Notes: generated from the letters alone by a model not told the origin. A stretch of 5,895 nt of DNA from Methanosarcinales archaeon (GCA_003661105.1 QMVM01000132.1:1-5895), one strand, 5' to 3'. Shown: positions 1 to 5,695, counted from the first letter of the stretch. Program-made: numbers and translations.

Positions 1-71
1 ATCTCGGATGTGATCGATACGATCCACTGCTTGTAACTCTGCTCGAAGACTTCTCTCTCGTTCGCGGACAT
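1..71 (-). CDS. N-terminal fragment of an unrecognised protein, cut by the left window edge
   Basis: An ATG on the minus strand at 71-69 opens a frame that stays open to base 1, giving 23 complete codons. The protein begins MSANEREVFEQSYKQWI, a polar, probably helical N-terminus with ordinary coding-like codons (GAG, ATC, AAG, TTC). No family can be assigned from so few residues. The start is supported by a TATA-like stretch on the minus strand about 30 nt upstream (98-104) and by the absence of a ribosome binding site, as for the other genes here. It is divergent from the antitoxin-like gene at 197, so the two share the control region 72-196. It could be a chance frame, but coding is more likely than not. 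Confidence 0.5.
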   Translation of the reverse strand, partial: MSANEREVFEQSYKQWIVSITSE

Positions 72-97
72 CTATTGCTGGTATGGTGCGGGGTGGG

Positions 98-104
98 TAA
101 TTAA
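98..104 (-). promoter_or_regulatory. TATA-like box for the leftward gene
   Basis: On the minus strand the bases read TTAATTA within TATCTTAATTACCC. The centre is about 30 nt before the ATG at 71, so transcription would begin within a few bases of the start codon. This is the spacing seen for other starts in the window. It is assigned by position and AT content only. Confidence 0.35.
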
Positions 105-107
105 GAT

Positions 108-131
108 ACCGCAGATTTGCATCTGCTCGGT
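108..131. repeat. Hairpin / inverted repeat in the divergent intergenic region
   Basis: GCAGAT (111-116) and ATCTGC (121-126) are perfect complements around the 4-base loop TTGC. ACC (108-110) can also pair with GGT (129-131) if two bases (127-128) bulge, giving a 9-bp stem. It lies directly upstream of the TATA-like box of the leftward gene. It could be an operator for that gene or chance symmetry. No T-run follows it, so it does not look like a terminator. Confidence 0.4.
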
Positions 132-163
132 GTTGCGATGTTAAGCAGCGCGATCAAATACTG

Positions 164-169
164 TTTAAG
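164..169 (+). promoter_or_regulatory. TATA-like box for the antitoxin-like gene
   Basis: TTTAAG is centred about 30 nt before the ATG at 197, the expected distance for a leaderless archaeal transcript. There is no Shine-Dalgarno motif in the AT-rich bases before the ATG. The box overlaps the left arm of the palindrome at 165-188, so a protein bound there would block TBP. Confidence 0.35.
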
Positions 170-188
170 TGGTTCAAATACCACTTAA
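165..188. promoter_or_regulatory. Palindromic operator candidate of the antitoxin-like gene
   Basis: TTAAGTGGT (165-173) and ACCACTTAA (180-188) are perfect 9-bp inverted repeats separated by six bases (TCAAAT). The dyad spans the likely TATA box and ends eight bases before the start codon at 197. A further half-site, GAACCACTT (203-211), lies inside the first codons and is the exact complement of bases 167-175. Small autoregulated antitoxin genes are often controlled by palindromes overlapping their promoter. That this one serves as an operator is inferred from its position and symmetry. The regulator is unknown, because the encoded protein has no obvious DNA-binding domain. Confidence 0.6.
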
Positions 189-196
189 TAATATCA

Positions 197-382
197 ATGA
201 ACGAACCACTTCATAGAGAACACCGGGCAAGATGGATTACCATCTCAAACGATGAATATGACAGTATGAAATCAACCATTGAAGTACTCTCTGATAACGA
301 ACTTTTAAAACAAATTCAGGAGAGCCGAGACGATTACCGTCTTGGTAGATTCAAAAAATTATCCAAACTCATCGATAGCTAA
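197..382 (+). CDS. Small antitoxin-like protein (Phd/YefM- or RelB-like C-terminal region), no adjacent toxin
   Basis: The 61-residue product resembles the C-terminal half of Phd/YefM- and RelB-type antitoxins. It has the pattern ISNDEYDSMKSTIEVLSDNE (about residues 16-35), then LLKQIQESRDDYRLGRFKKL and an acidic or leucine-rich end. In those families the segment 'SDxELxxxIxES..D...GR' wraps around and neutralises a RelE/ParE-type ribonuclease or gyrase toxin in the cytoplasm. Typical Phd/YefM antitoxins are about 80-90 residues and carry an N-terminal DNA-binding fold; here only about 15 basic residues precede the helix, so that fold is missing or much reduced. No start codon further upstream restores it. 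There is no toxin gene downstream: the strand turns to the convergent glycosylase gene 36 bp later. It may act on a toxin elsewhere or be a remnant. The family call rests on pattern recognition alone. Confidence 0.6.
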   Translation: MNEPLHREHRARWITISNDEYDSMKSTIEVLSDNELLKQIQESRDDYRLGRFKKLSKLIDS

Positions 383-418
383 TGCTTTACGACGCATCCG
401 AAACCACCCCCGCCAGCA
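383..418. other. Short convergent intergenic gap
   Basis: These 36 bases separate the stop codon of the antitoxin-like gene from the stop codon of the convergent glycosylase gene. The stretch is C-rich on the plus strand and holds no T-run, no clear hairpin and no room for a toxin gene. Confidence 0.6.
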
Positions 419-748
419 TCACACCCTGCATTCGCACCCCCTACTTCTCAAGATTTTGACCTGTTCCTCATAAGTTGCAACGAATTCGGTCTGCACAGCT
501 TCTCCTGTCGCAAGTTCCGGATCCATGGGCGTATGATGCTTATACCCCCTTGCCGCCATCTCTATAACCAGTGCTTCGTGCCGGAGGTAGAGCGCCTTAA
601 GCCGCCCCCTCCACCGCATAATCTCAGGATGGTTCGAATACGCTTTCTTGTTGTTGGTTATTATCGACCACACGGCATGAATCTCTCTGTGCTCGCCGAG
701 CAGATGATTGCGGCACATCAGATCCGGAGGTATGTCCCATATCCTCAT
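419..748 (-). CDS. Pyrimidine dimer DNA glycosylase / endonuclease V family protein
   Basis: This 109-residue protein belongs to the Pyr_excise family typified by T4 endonuclease V, which removes UV-induced cyclobutane pyrimidine dimers by cutting the glycosyl bond and nicking the abasic site. The N-terminus MRIWDI...CRNHLLGEHREIHAVW aligns without gaps to the T4 enzyme. R2, H15, E19, R21 and E22 match T4 R3, H16, E20, R22 and the catalytic E23. Further recognisable segments are YSNHPE (37-42), a basic helix with LYLRHEAL (53-60), RGYKHHTP (67-74), and a C-terminal GCEC (104-107) seen in cellular members. Length is normal for the short cellular form (T4 protein: 138). Met1 occupies the place of the catalytic Thr2. 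The gene follows hef on the same strand after 63 bp and has its own TATA-like box, so it may be transcribed alone or by read-through from hef. The start is fixed by the alignment. Confidence 0.85.
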   Translation of the reverse strand: MRIWDIPPDLMCRNHLLGEHREIHAVWSIITNNKKAYSNHPEIMRWRGRLKALYLRHEALVIEMAARGYKHHTPMDPELATGEAVQTEFVATYEEQVKILRSRGCECRV

Positions 749-775
749 ACGGATACCCCCTGACCGATTTTCCAG

Positions 776-783
776 TATTTAAA
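776..783 (-). promoter_or_regulatory. TATA box of the glycosylase gene
   Basis: On the minus strand the sequence reads GTTTTAAATACTGG, an AT-rich core TTTAAATA centred about 31 nt before the ATG at 748. Transcription would start about five bases before the ATG. It lies in the 63-bp gap after hef, so the glycosylase gene has a probable promoter of its own. A G-run (CAGGGGGTATCC) just before the ATG could give weak ribosome pairing on a read-through transcript. Confidence 0.5.
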
Positions 784-811
784 ACGACCATTCATGATTG
801 TCAGCACCTCT

Positions 812-3127
812 TCACCCCTTATACTCCCCTCCGACCACCTCGCGTATCCGGTCCGCGGTCTTCGGTCCGACCAGTTCCACCGCCATCAGTTCCTCGCGGC
901 TCGCACTCATCACCGCGGCAACCGTTCCGAAGTGCTTGAGCAGATTCTTCGCAACGACCGGACCGATCTCAGGGATTGCTGAGACGACATACTCCTGCTG
1001 CTGCGGAAGCATCATCGCAGACCGTGTGCCGTGCATCGCAACCTCCCGCCCGTGATCCTGCTGCTCTCTTCTCGCAATCGCAGCAAGCATCAGCGCGGTA
1101 TCAGTAGCGTCCTTGCTCGTGAGGATCGGCACACCAAAATCGATCGCTATAGCCGTGAGTGCGCCGCGTACCGCATTCGGATGGATCTGCCTCTGCCCGT
1201 AAAGGTCGTCCCCCTCGATGATCAGCACAGGTTTGTCAAACGTCCGTGCAAGATCCGAGATCTGCCCGAACAACTCACGCCGCCCGCTTATAAGCGAACT
1301 GATAAAATCGTTTGTCGTCTTCCGCTCGACACAGACACGATCGCTCAAGAGATAGTCCCCGATCTCGAGTGTACGCATGACCACCTCAACCCCGGCCGTC
1401 TCAAGGATCTGCGATACGCCAGACCTGATCTCCCTGTGGTCGATGTATGCGACCAGACCATCCCCTGAAAACTCTGTTAGTTGCTTCTGCTCGATTGCGG
1501 GATCCCCAATCGGTCTCGGTATCGACATCGAGACCGGCTTCGACTTCGACCGCGATCCGCCCATATTCGCAATCGTTGCGAGCATCTTCGCCTCTTTGCG
1601 TGCGCTGATCCAGTATGCCGCCTCATCCCGCGATCCTTTCGCAATCAAAACAATGATCCTGCCTGCACGTTTCCTGCCTGTGCGTCCTTTCCGCTGGATC
1701 GTACGTATCTCTGACGGAACCGGCTCATAGAAGAGGACAAGGTCTGTCGATGGGATATCAAGCCCCTCCTCTGCAACAGATGTCGCCACGAGTGTGTTGT
1801 ACTCTCCTGACTTGAATTTGCTGATGATCTCGGTCTGCTGCTTCTGGGTCAAGCCCTTATCCTTATATTTGCTTGCCTGCCCGACGAACCTGATCGCAGA
1901 AACCCCGTTCACCTCAGAAAGTGCCTCTGTCACCATCTCCGCGCTGTCACGGAAGTTTGTAAAGACGATTACCCTTGAATCAGTGCTGCCCCGCAGTTGA
2001 TCTGCAACGATCTTCCGAACCGCATCCAGTTTCGGATGCTCTTCGTCACACGCGGAAATCATCGAAATTGCGGAGCGCATATCCGGATCCATGGCAAGAC
2101 GCTTTGCCGCCTTACTCCCGCTCCCGGATCGCGCCTCCGCATTCAGGCGGTCGAAGTAGCGTCGAAGTGCCTCCACTCCTTGAGTCTCCCCTAGTTCGAT
2201 TGCATGGCTGATCTTAAAGATCTCGGCAAGAACCGAGATTGCGGAGAATGAATCCCTGTCGGCCACTTCGGCGACCTGCGCATGGAGTTTGCTCTGCAGG
2301 TCGAGTAGTTCCCGCTTCGATGAATCCGGTGAGACATTAAAACCAAAATCATTCAATTTCGATGACCGGTCCGCAAGCACTTTCTCAAGTACCTGTTTTA
2401 ACTCCTTGACCTTGGAAGGGATCTCGACACGCACCCACTCAATATCCCGGTCATGCAGGTACGGGATCACATCGGAATCGGTCTCGCTTTTTGCCTCCAC
2501 TGATTCGATATGGAGATTCTCGCAGACATCAGCGATCGTCTCCGGATTGCTTCCAGGACTTGCGGTTATGCCAAGAACAAGCCGCGACTTTGCATCTGCT
2601 CCGGCCCCCTCTCCGTCCCCCACACCGACTTCCGCCCCGGCACCCGCACCGAGATCCTCGAAATACCGCTTTGCGATATATACATAAGCATATCTGCCGA
2701 CAGCACGGTGCGCCTCATCGAATGTGATGTGCACCACGTCATGAAGCTCGATGCGTCTTGCACGGAGATCGTTCTCGATGACCTGCGGCGTAGAGATGAT
2801 GACCTGCGAGTCTTTCCAGAGTTTTGCCCGCTTTTCAGGCGGGATGCTTCCGGTAAACGTTGCAACCGTGCAACTGGGAAGCGCCTGCCTGAAAAAATCG
2901 GAATGCTGCTCCACAAGCGGCTTTGTCGGCGAAAGGATCAGTACCTTACCTCCGAGATCGTTTAACCGTGCTGCAATCACCATGAGTGCAACGATCGTCT
3001 TTCCAAGCCCTGTCGGCAGCACAGCCAGGCACGAACTTTTGAGCGCAGATGAAGCGACAGAGAGCTGGTACAGCCGCTGCTCGATCATATCCTTTTTGAT
3101 CAGCGGATGCGAGATGTACTTGCTCAT
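812..3127 (-). CDS. hef: Hef helicase-nuclease (XPF/FANCM family), full length
   Basis: Hef is the archaeal protein that processes stalled replication forks and other branched DNA with an SF2 helicase fused to an XPF-type nuclease. All parts are present in 771 residues. The helicase shows Walker A PTGLGKT (38-44), DEAH (137-140), TAS (188-190), motif V ATSVAEEGLDIP (448-459) and motif VI QRKGRTGR (478-485). The ERCC4 nuclease shows GDY (590-592) and the catalytic ERKTTNDF (601-608). Two helix-hairpin-helix motifs close the protein at about 718-734 and 747-765. The start fits the family N-terminus (YISHPLIKKDMIEQRLYQLSVA), and a TATA-like box lies 27 nt upstream. An unusual Gly/Ala/Asp-rich insert sits at residues 160-179, between motifs II and III. 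The protein should work as a dimer through its nuclease and HhH domains, probably with PCNA (family knowledge). The gene is divergent from lonB and upstream of the glycosylase gene. No truncation or missing catalytic residue was seen. Confidence 0.96.
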   Translation of the reverse strand: MSKYISHPLIKKDMIEQRLYQLSVASSALKSSCLAVLPTGLGKTIVALMVIAARLNDLGGKVLILSPTKPLVEQHSDFFRQALPSCTVATFTGSIPPEKRAKLWKDSQVIISTPQVIENDLRARRIELHDVVHITFDEAHRAVGRYAYVYIAKRYFEDLGAGAGAEVGVGDGEGAGADAKSRLVLGITASPGSNPETIADVCENLHIESVEAKSETDSDVIPYLHDRDIEWVRVEIPSKVKELKQVLEKVLADRSSKLNDFGFNVSPDSSKRELLDLQSKLHAQVAEVADRDSFSAISVLAEIFKISHAIELGETQGVEALRRYFDRLNAEARSGSGSKAAKRLAMDPDMRSAISMISACDEEHPKLDAVRKIVADQLRGSTDSRVIVFTNFRDSAEMVTEALSEVNGVSAIRFVGQASKYKDKGLTQKQQTEIISKFKSGEYNTLVATSVAEEGLDIPSTDLVLFYEPVPSEIRTIQRKGRTGRKRAGRIIVLIAKGSRDEAAYWISARKEAKMLATIANMGGSRSKSKPVSMSIPRPIGDPAIEQKQLTEFSGDGLVAYIDHREIRSGVSQILETAGVEVVMRTLEIGDYLLSDRVCVERKTTNDFISSLISGRRELFGQISDLARTFDKPVLIIEGDDLYGQRQIHPNAVRGALTAIAIDFGVPILTSKDATDTALMLAAIARREQQDHGREVAMHGTRSAMMLPQQQEYVVSAIPEIGPVVAKNLLKHFGTVAAVMSASREELMAVELVGPKTADRIREVVGGEYKG
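2591..2650 (-). repeat. Low-complexity Gly/Ala/Asp/Glu-coding insert inside hef
   Basis: Codons 160-179 of hef encode an alternating run of Gly with Ala, Val, Glu and Asp (GAGAGAEVGVGDGEG and onward). The DNA is G-rich on the coding strand with imperfect repetition of GGTGCGGG/GGGGCGG-type units. It sits between the DEAH motif (137-140) and the TAS motif (188-190), where homologues usually have only a short link between YF/YL and LILGLTASPG. It keeps the frame, so it is most simply a flexible loop added by slippage. Confidence 0.7.
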
Positions 3128-3150
3128 TGTAATAATGTTGTAATCCCTCG

Positions 3151-3158
3151 CTTATAGG
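3151..3158 (-). promoter_or_regulatory. TATA-like box of hef
   Basis: The minus strand reads CCTATAAG, centred about 27 nt before the hef ATG at 3127. This spacing predicts a leaderless or nearly leaderless mRNA, which agrees with the lack of a ribosome binding site close to the ATG. A GAGG lies about 18 nt upstream, too far to be useful. Confidence 0.5.
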
Positions 3159-3220
3159 TATGCGGCATGACACTGCTGCTTGCAGCTGGGGAAGTCACGT
3201 CACCCGACCTCTGAAAGAAA

Positions 3221-3230
3221 ACTTAAATAT
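3221..3230 (+). promoter_or_regulatory. Distal TATA box (with BRE-like purines) upstream of lonB
   Basis: GAAAGAAAACTTAAATAT combines an A-rich element of the BRE type (GAAAAC) with a TTAAATAT core, in base sequence the best archaeal promoter in the window. Initiation about 26 nt downstream would give a leader of roughly 55 nt before the ATG at 3309. The core abuts the palindrome at 3230-3247. Confidence 0.5.
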
Positions 3231-3247
3231 TAGTATTGAAATACCAA
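3230..3247. promoter_or_regulatory. Imperfect palindrome, possible operator of lonB
   Basis: TTAGTATT (3230-3237) and AATACCAA (3240-3247) are inverted repeats around GA with one mismatch in eight pairs; the inner GTATT/AATAC is perfect. It begins at the last base of the distal TATA core, where a bound repressor would block initiation there. Function is inferred from symmetry and position. It does not match the archaeal heat-shock operator CTAAC-N5-GTTAG that I recall for HSR1. Confidence 0.35.
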
Positions 3248-3278
3248 TGTGTTTTTCTTGACTATGCTTGAGCGAACA

Positions 3279-3286
3279 TTTATATG
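3279..3286 (+). promoter_or_regulatory. Proximal TATA box of lonB, which decides the start codon
   Basis: TTTATATG, preceded by GCGAACA, is centred about 27 nt before the ATG at 3309. A transcript from it would start at or next to that ATG and could not include the earlier in-frame ATG at 3294. The start at 3309 is therefore preferred for this promoter. Confidence 0.6.
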
Positions 3287-3308
3287 ACGCCTGATGAAGA
3301 GTTCTACA

Positions 3309-5231
3309 ATGAGTGATGAAACGAACGATGACCTGCTTGGTGGAATTGAGATCAAGTCCACAAAGGATCTTGATGTTCCGCCGCTCTTGATCGATCAGGT
3401 GATCGGGCAGGAACATGCCAGCGAGATTATCAAGAAGGCAGCGCAGCAGCGAAGGCATGTGATGCTGATCGGGACTCCCGGCACTGGTAAATCTATGCTG
3501 GCTCAGGCGATGGCTGAACTGCTTCCAAAAGAGGAATTAAAGGATATACTCATCTATCACAATCCAGAGGATTCGAACAACCCCAGAATTCGAGAGGTAA
3601 GGGCTGGGAAAGGAATACAGATTATCAATTCCCATAAAATTGAAGCTCAGCGGAAAGCACAGTTAAAAAATACGATCCTGATGATCGTTGGCTTTGCGAT
3701 CCTTCTTTATGCTGCATCTCTCGGCGGCATGGCTCTGTTATGGGGAATTCTCGCGGTTCTGTTGATTATGGTCATCGGCAGACAGTTTGTGCAAGGCGAT
3801 AAAGCAATCATACCAAAACTGATCGTGAACAATGCCAATAAGGACACGGCACCGTTCATGGACGCGACAGGCGCACATTCAGGCGCACTTCTGGGTGACG
3901 TCCGTCACGACCCGTTTCAGTCAGGCGGACTTGAGACGCCGTCCCATGACCGGGTCGAGGCAGGGGACATCCACAAGGCACACAAAGGGGTTCTATTCAT
4001 CGACGAGATCAATATCCTGCGCCCCGAATCCCAGCAGAGTCTACTCACAGCACTCCAGGAGAGGGAGTATGCGATCACAGGGCAGTCCGAACGGAGTTCA
4101 GGCGCACTAGTCAAGACCTATCCGGTACCATGCAGCTTTATCATGGTTGCGGCAGGGAATCTGGACGCCATGGAGGGTATGCATCCTGCACTACGCTCCC
4201 GGATCAAGGGATACGGCTACGAGATATATATGCGTGATTCGATGGACGATACTCCGGAAAACCGGAGGAAGATCGTTCGATTCGTTGCACAGGAGGTTGA
4301 GAAGGATGGAAAGATTCCTCACTTTAATAAGGATGCTGTGCAAGAGGTTTTGCGGGAGGCAAGGAGGCGTGCAGGAAGAAAAGGTCATCTTACGCTGAAA
4401 TTACGCGATCTCGGCGGTCTTGTCAGGGTGGCAGGCGATGTCGCCCATGCAGCGGGCGCGCAAGAGGTGACCGCGGCGCATGTCCTCACTGCAAAGCAGA
4501 TGTCAAGATCGGTTGAACAGCAGCTTGCAGACCAGTATCTGGAGCAGCGCATGGACTACCGGATGTATCACAAGAAGGGCGCGGAGATCGGCAGGGTGAA
4601 CGGGCTTGCCATCATGGGCGGCGATTCGGGAATCGTTCTCCCGATCATGGCAGAGGTGACACCGGCATTGTCCAAACACGAAGGCAAGTTGATTGCAACA
4701 GGAATGCTTAAGGATATCGCAAAAGAAGCCGTTCAGAACGTGTCAGCACTCATCAAAAAGATTACCGGTAGGGATACCGCGAACATGGATATCCATGTCC
4801 AGTTCATCGGCACTTACGAGGGCGTGGAGGGTGATAGCGCATCGATCTCCATTGCAACTGCGGTGATATCGGCATTCGAAGGCATCCCGATCGACCAGTC
4901 CGTCGCAATGACTGGATCGCTCTCTGTGAGGGGTGACGTGCTGCCGGTTGGAGGTGTTACATATAAGATCGAGGCTGCGGCGCAGGCTGGCATCAAGACC
5001 GTGATCATACCGAAAGCGAACGAGGACGATGTCCTGATCGAGGACAAGTACCGTGATGTGATAACGATCGTACCGGTCTCAAAGATCACTGAGGTACTTG
5101 AGCTGAGTCTTGTCGGAAAGGAGAAGGACGGCTTACTCGAGACGATCAAGCGGTTCTCGAAGAAGGTGAGCATCCCGATCCCTGATATCAACCTGCCAGC
5201 ACCGTCTTATGGCGCTGGATCTTCACGATGA
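3309..5231 (+). CDS. lonB: LonB, membrane-anchored ATP-dependent archaeal Lon protease
   Basis: This is the archaeal B-type Lon, an AAA+ Ser-Lys protease held in the cytoplasmic membrane as a hexamer; it degrades misfolded and short-lived regulatory proteins. Numbered from 3309 (640 residues), Walker A GTPGTGKS is at 55-62. Two membrane helices (about 121-156, ILMIVGFAILLYAASLGGM then LLWGILAVLLIMVIG) are inserted in the AAA+ domain. Walker B VLFIDE is at 228-233, sensor-1 N284 in AAGN, arginines 296 and 298 in HPALRSRI, and sensor-2 R366. The protease domain has E507 and GDSAS with catalytic Ser510, and GGVTYK with catalytic Lys553; the 43-residue spacing is as in E. coli Lon (679/722). These positions and the length are close to those known for Archaeoglobus LonB. 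An in-frame ATG at 3294 would add five residues (MKSST) but lies upstream of the transcript start predicted from the proximal TATA box. The gene is divergent from hef and followed by the DUF5788-like gene, probably as an operon. Confidence 0.96.
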   Translation: MSDETNDDLLGGIEIKSTKDLDVPPLLIDQVIGQEHASEIIKKAAQQRRHVMLIGTPGTGKSMLAQAMAELLPKEELKDILIYHNPEDSNNPRIREVRAGKGIQIINSHKIEAQRKAQLKNTILMIVGFAILLYAASLGGMALLWGILAVLLIMVIGRQFVQGDKAIIPKLIVNNANKDTAPFMDATGAHSGALLGDVRHDPFQSGGLETPSHDRVEAGDIHKAHKGVLFIDEINILRPESQQSLLTALQEREYAITGQSERSSGALVKTYPVPCSFIMVAAGNLDAMEGMHPALRSRIKGYGYEIYMRDSMDDTPENRRKIVRFVAQEVEKDGKIPHFNKDAVQEVLREARRRAGRKGHLTLKLRDLGGLVRVAGDVAHAAGAQEVTAAHVLTAKQMSRSVEQQLADQYLEQRMDYRMYHKKGAEIGRVNGLAIMGGDSGIVLPIMAEVTPALSKHEGKLIATGMLKDIAKEAVQNVSALIKKITGRDTANMDIHVQFIGTYEGVEGDSASISIATAVISAFEGIPIDQSVAMTGSLSVRGDVLPVGGVTYKIEAAAQAGIKTVIIPKANEDDVLIEDKYRDVITIVPVSKITEVLELSLVGKEKDGLLETIKRFSKKVSIPIPDINLPAPSYGAGSSR

Positions 5232-5263
5232 ACGGTATAAGCGATTTAATGTCGAGAAAATAG
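5228..5263 (+). other. Short ORF overlapping the lonB stop, in frame with the next gene
   Basis: An ATG at 5228 overlaps the lonB stop codon (ATGA) and opens 11 codons (MNGISDLMSRK) ending in TAG at 5261-5263. This frame is the same as that of the next gene, whose ATG follows three bases after the TAG. It could carry terminating ribosomes on to the next start, or be a chance result of a short spacer. It is not likely to be a stable protein. Confidence 0.25.
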
Positions 5264-5266
5264 AGA

Positions 5267-5695
5267 ATGGAGCAACTATCGGTAAGCGAGCGGGAAAAAC
5301 TGTTGCACGGGTTGCACGGATACCTGGCATGGATTGGTGCTGAGATCCCGGACGTATTTGAGATCGATGGAACAGAGATCCCGCTTCACGAAGTGGTCTG
5401 GCGGCTCATCAACAAGAAAGAACTGACAGAAGCGGAAACTGCCGGTATTGAGTCGTTGATCTGTGCCCTTGAGGGGGCGGAGATGCGCGACGAAACCGCT
5501 CTTGCGAAGGAAACTATCACGAGAGAAGAGGCGGAAGACCTGTACAAAGAAGCGTCCGGTCTTTTGCGTGCGATCATGGACCTGAAAAGGATCGAGAATG
5601 GAGCGCATCCGGATAAGGATGTCCGCAGAAAGATACTACAGAAGAAGATCAGTGACGCCAGGGGTCTGCTCAAATTCGTGGATGATATGGTGTAG
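5267..5695 (+). CDS. DUF5788-like archaeal protein of unknown function
   Basis: The 142-residue, highly charged and probably all-helical product resembles the archaeal DUF5788 family. Recognisable segments are SEREKLLHGLHGYLAWIGAE (7-26), an EIDGTEIPLHEVVW segment (32-45), a helix with IESLICALE (61-69), TREEAEDLYKEASGLLRAIMDL (85-106) and a lysine-rich C-terminal helix (KISDARGLLKF, 127-137). There is no signal peptide, membrane segment, metal-binding cluster or catalytic motif, so a small cytoplasmic binding or adaptor protein is plausible but unproven. It starts 35 bp after lonB on the same strand with no clear TATA box in the gap, so co-transcription is likely. The ATG at 5267 has only a weak purine stretch (GAGAAAATAGAGA) before it. 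The gene ends in TAG. The family name is from memory of the pattern; the function is unknown. Confidence 0.75.
   Translation: MEQLSVSEREKLLHGLHGYLAWIGAEIPDVFEIDGTEIPLHEVVWRLINKKELTEAETAGIESLICALEGAEMRDETALAKETITREEAEDLYKEASGLLRAIMDLKRIENGAHPDKDVRRKILQKKISDARGLLKFVDDMV

Noticed and set aside
533..763. Plus-strand open frame of 76 codons across the glycosylase gene
   Set aside because: Its product is proline/arginine-rich with no family pattern, while the opposite strand clearly encodes the glycosylase.
1031..2965. Several plus-strand open frames of 65-150 codons opposite hef
   Set aside because: They are antisense to a full-length gene with all catalytic motifs and their products look like reverse readings of it.
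3175..3203. GCTGC-TT-GCAGC inverted repeat and tandem GTCAC in the hef-lonB gap
   Set aside because: Both are very short and not placed at a TATA box or start codon; they are likely by chance.
3195..3458. Minus-strand frame of 87 codons across the lonB promoter and start
   Set aside because: It would cover both lonB promoters and the lonB N-terminus, and the product has no recognisable features.
3385..3475. Cluster of GATC sites in the lonB coding region
   Set aside because: They fall in Ile/Asp/Leu codons (ATC, GAT, CTGATC) common in this gene, so codon use explains them without a methylation role.
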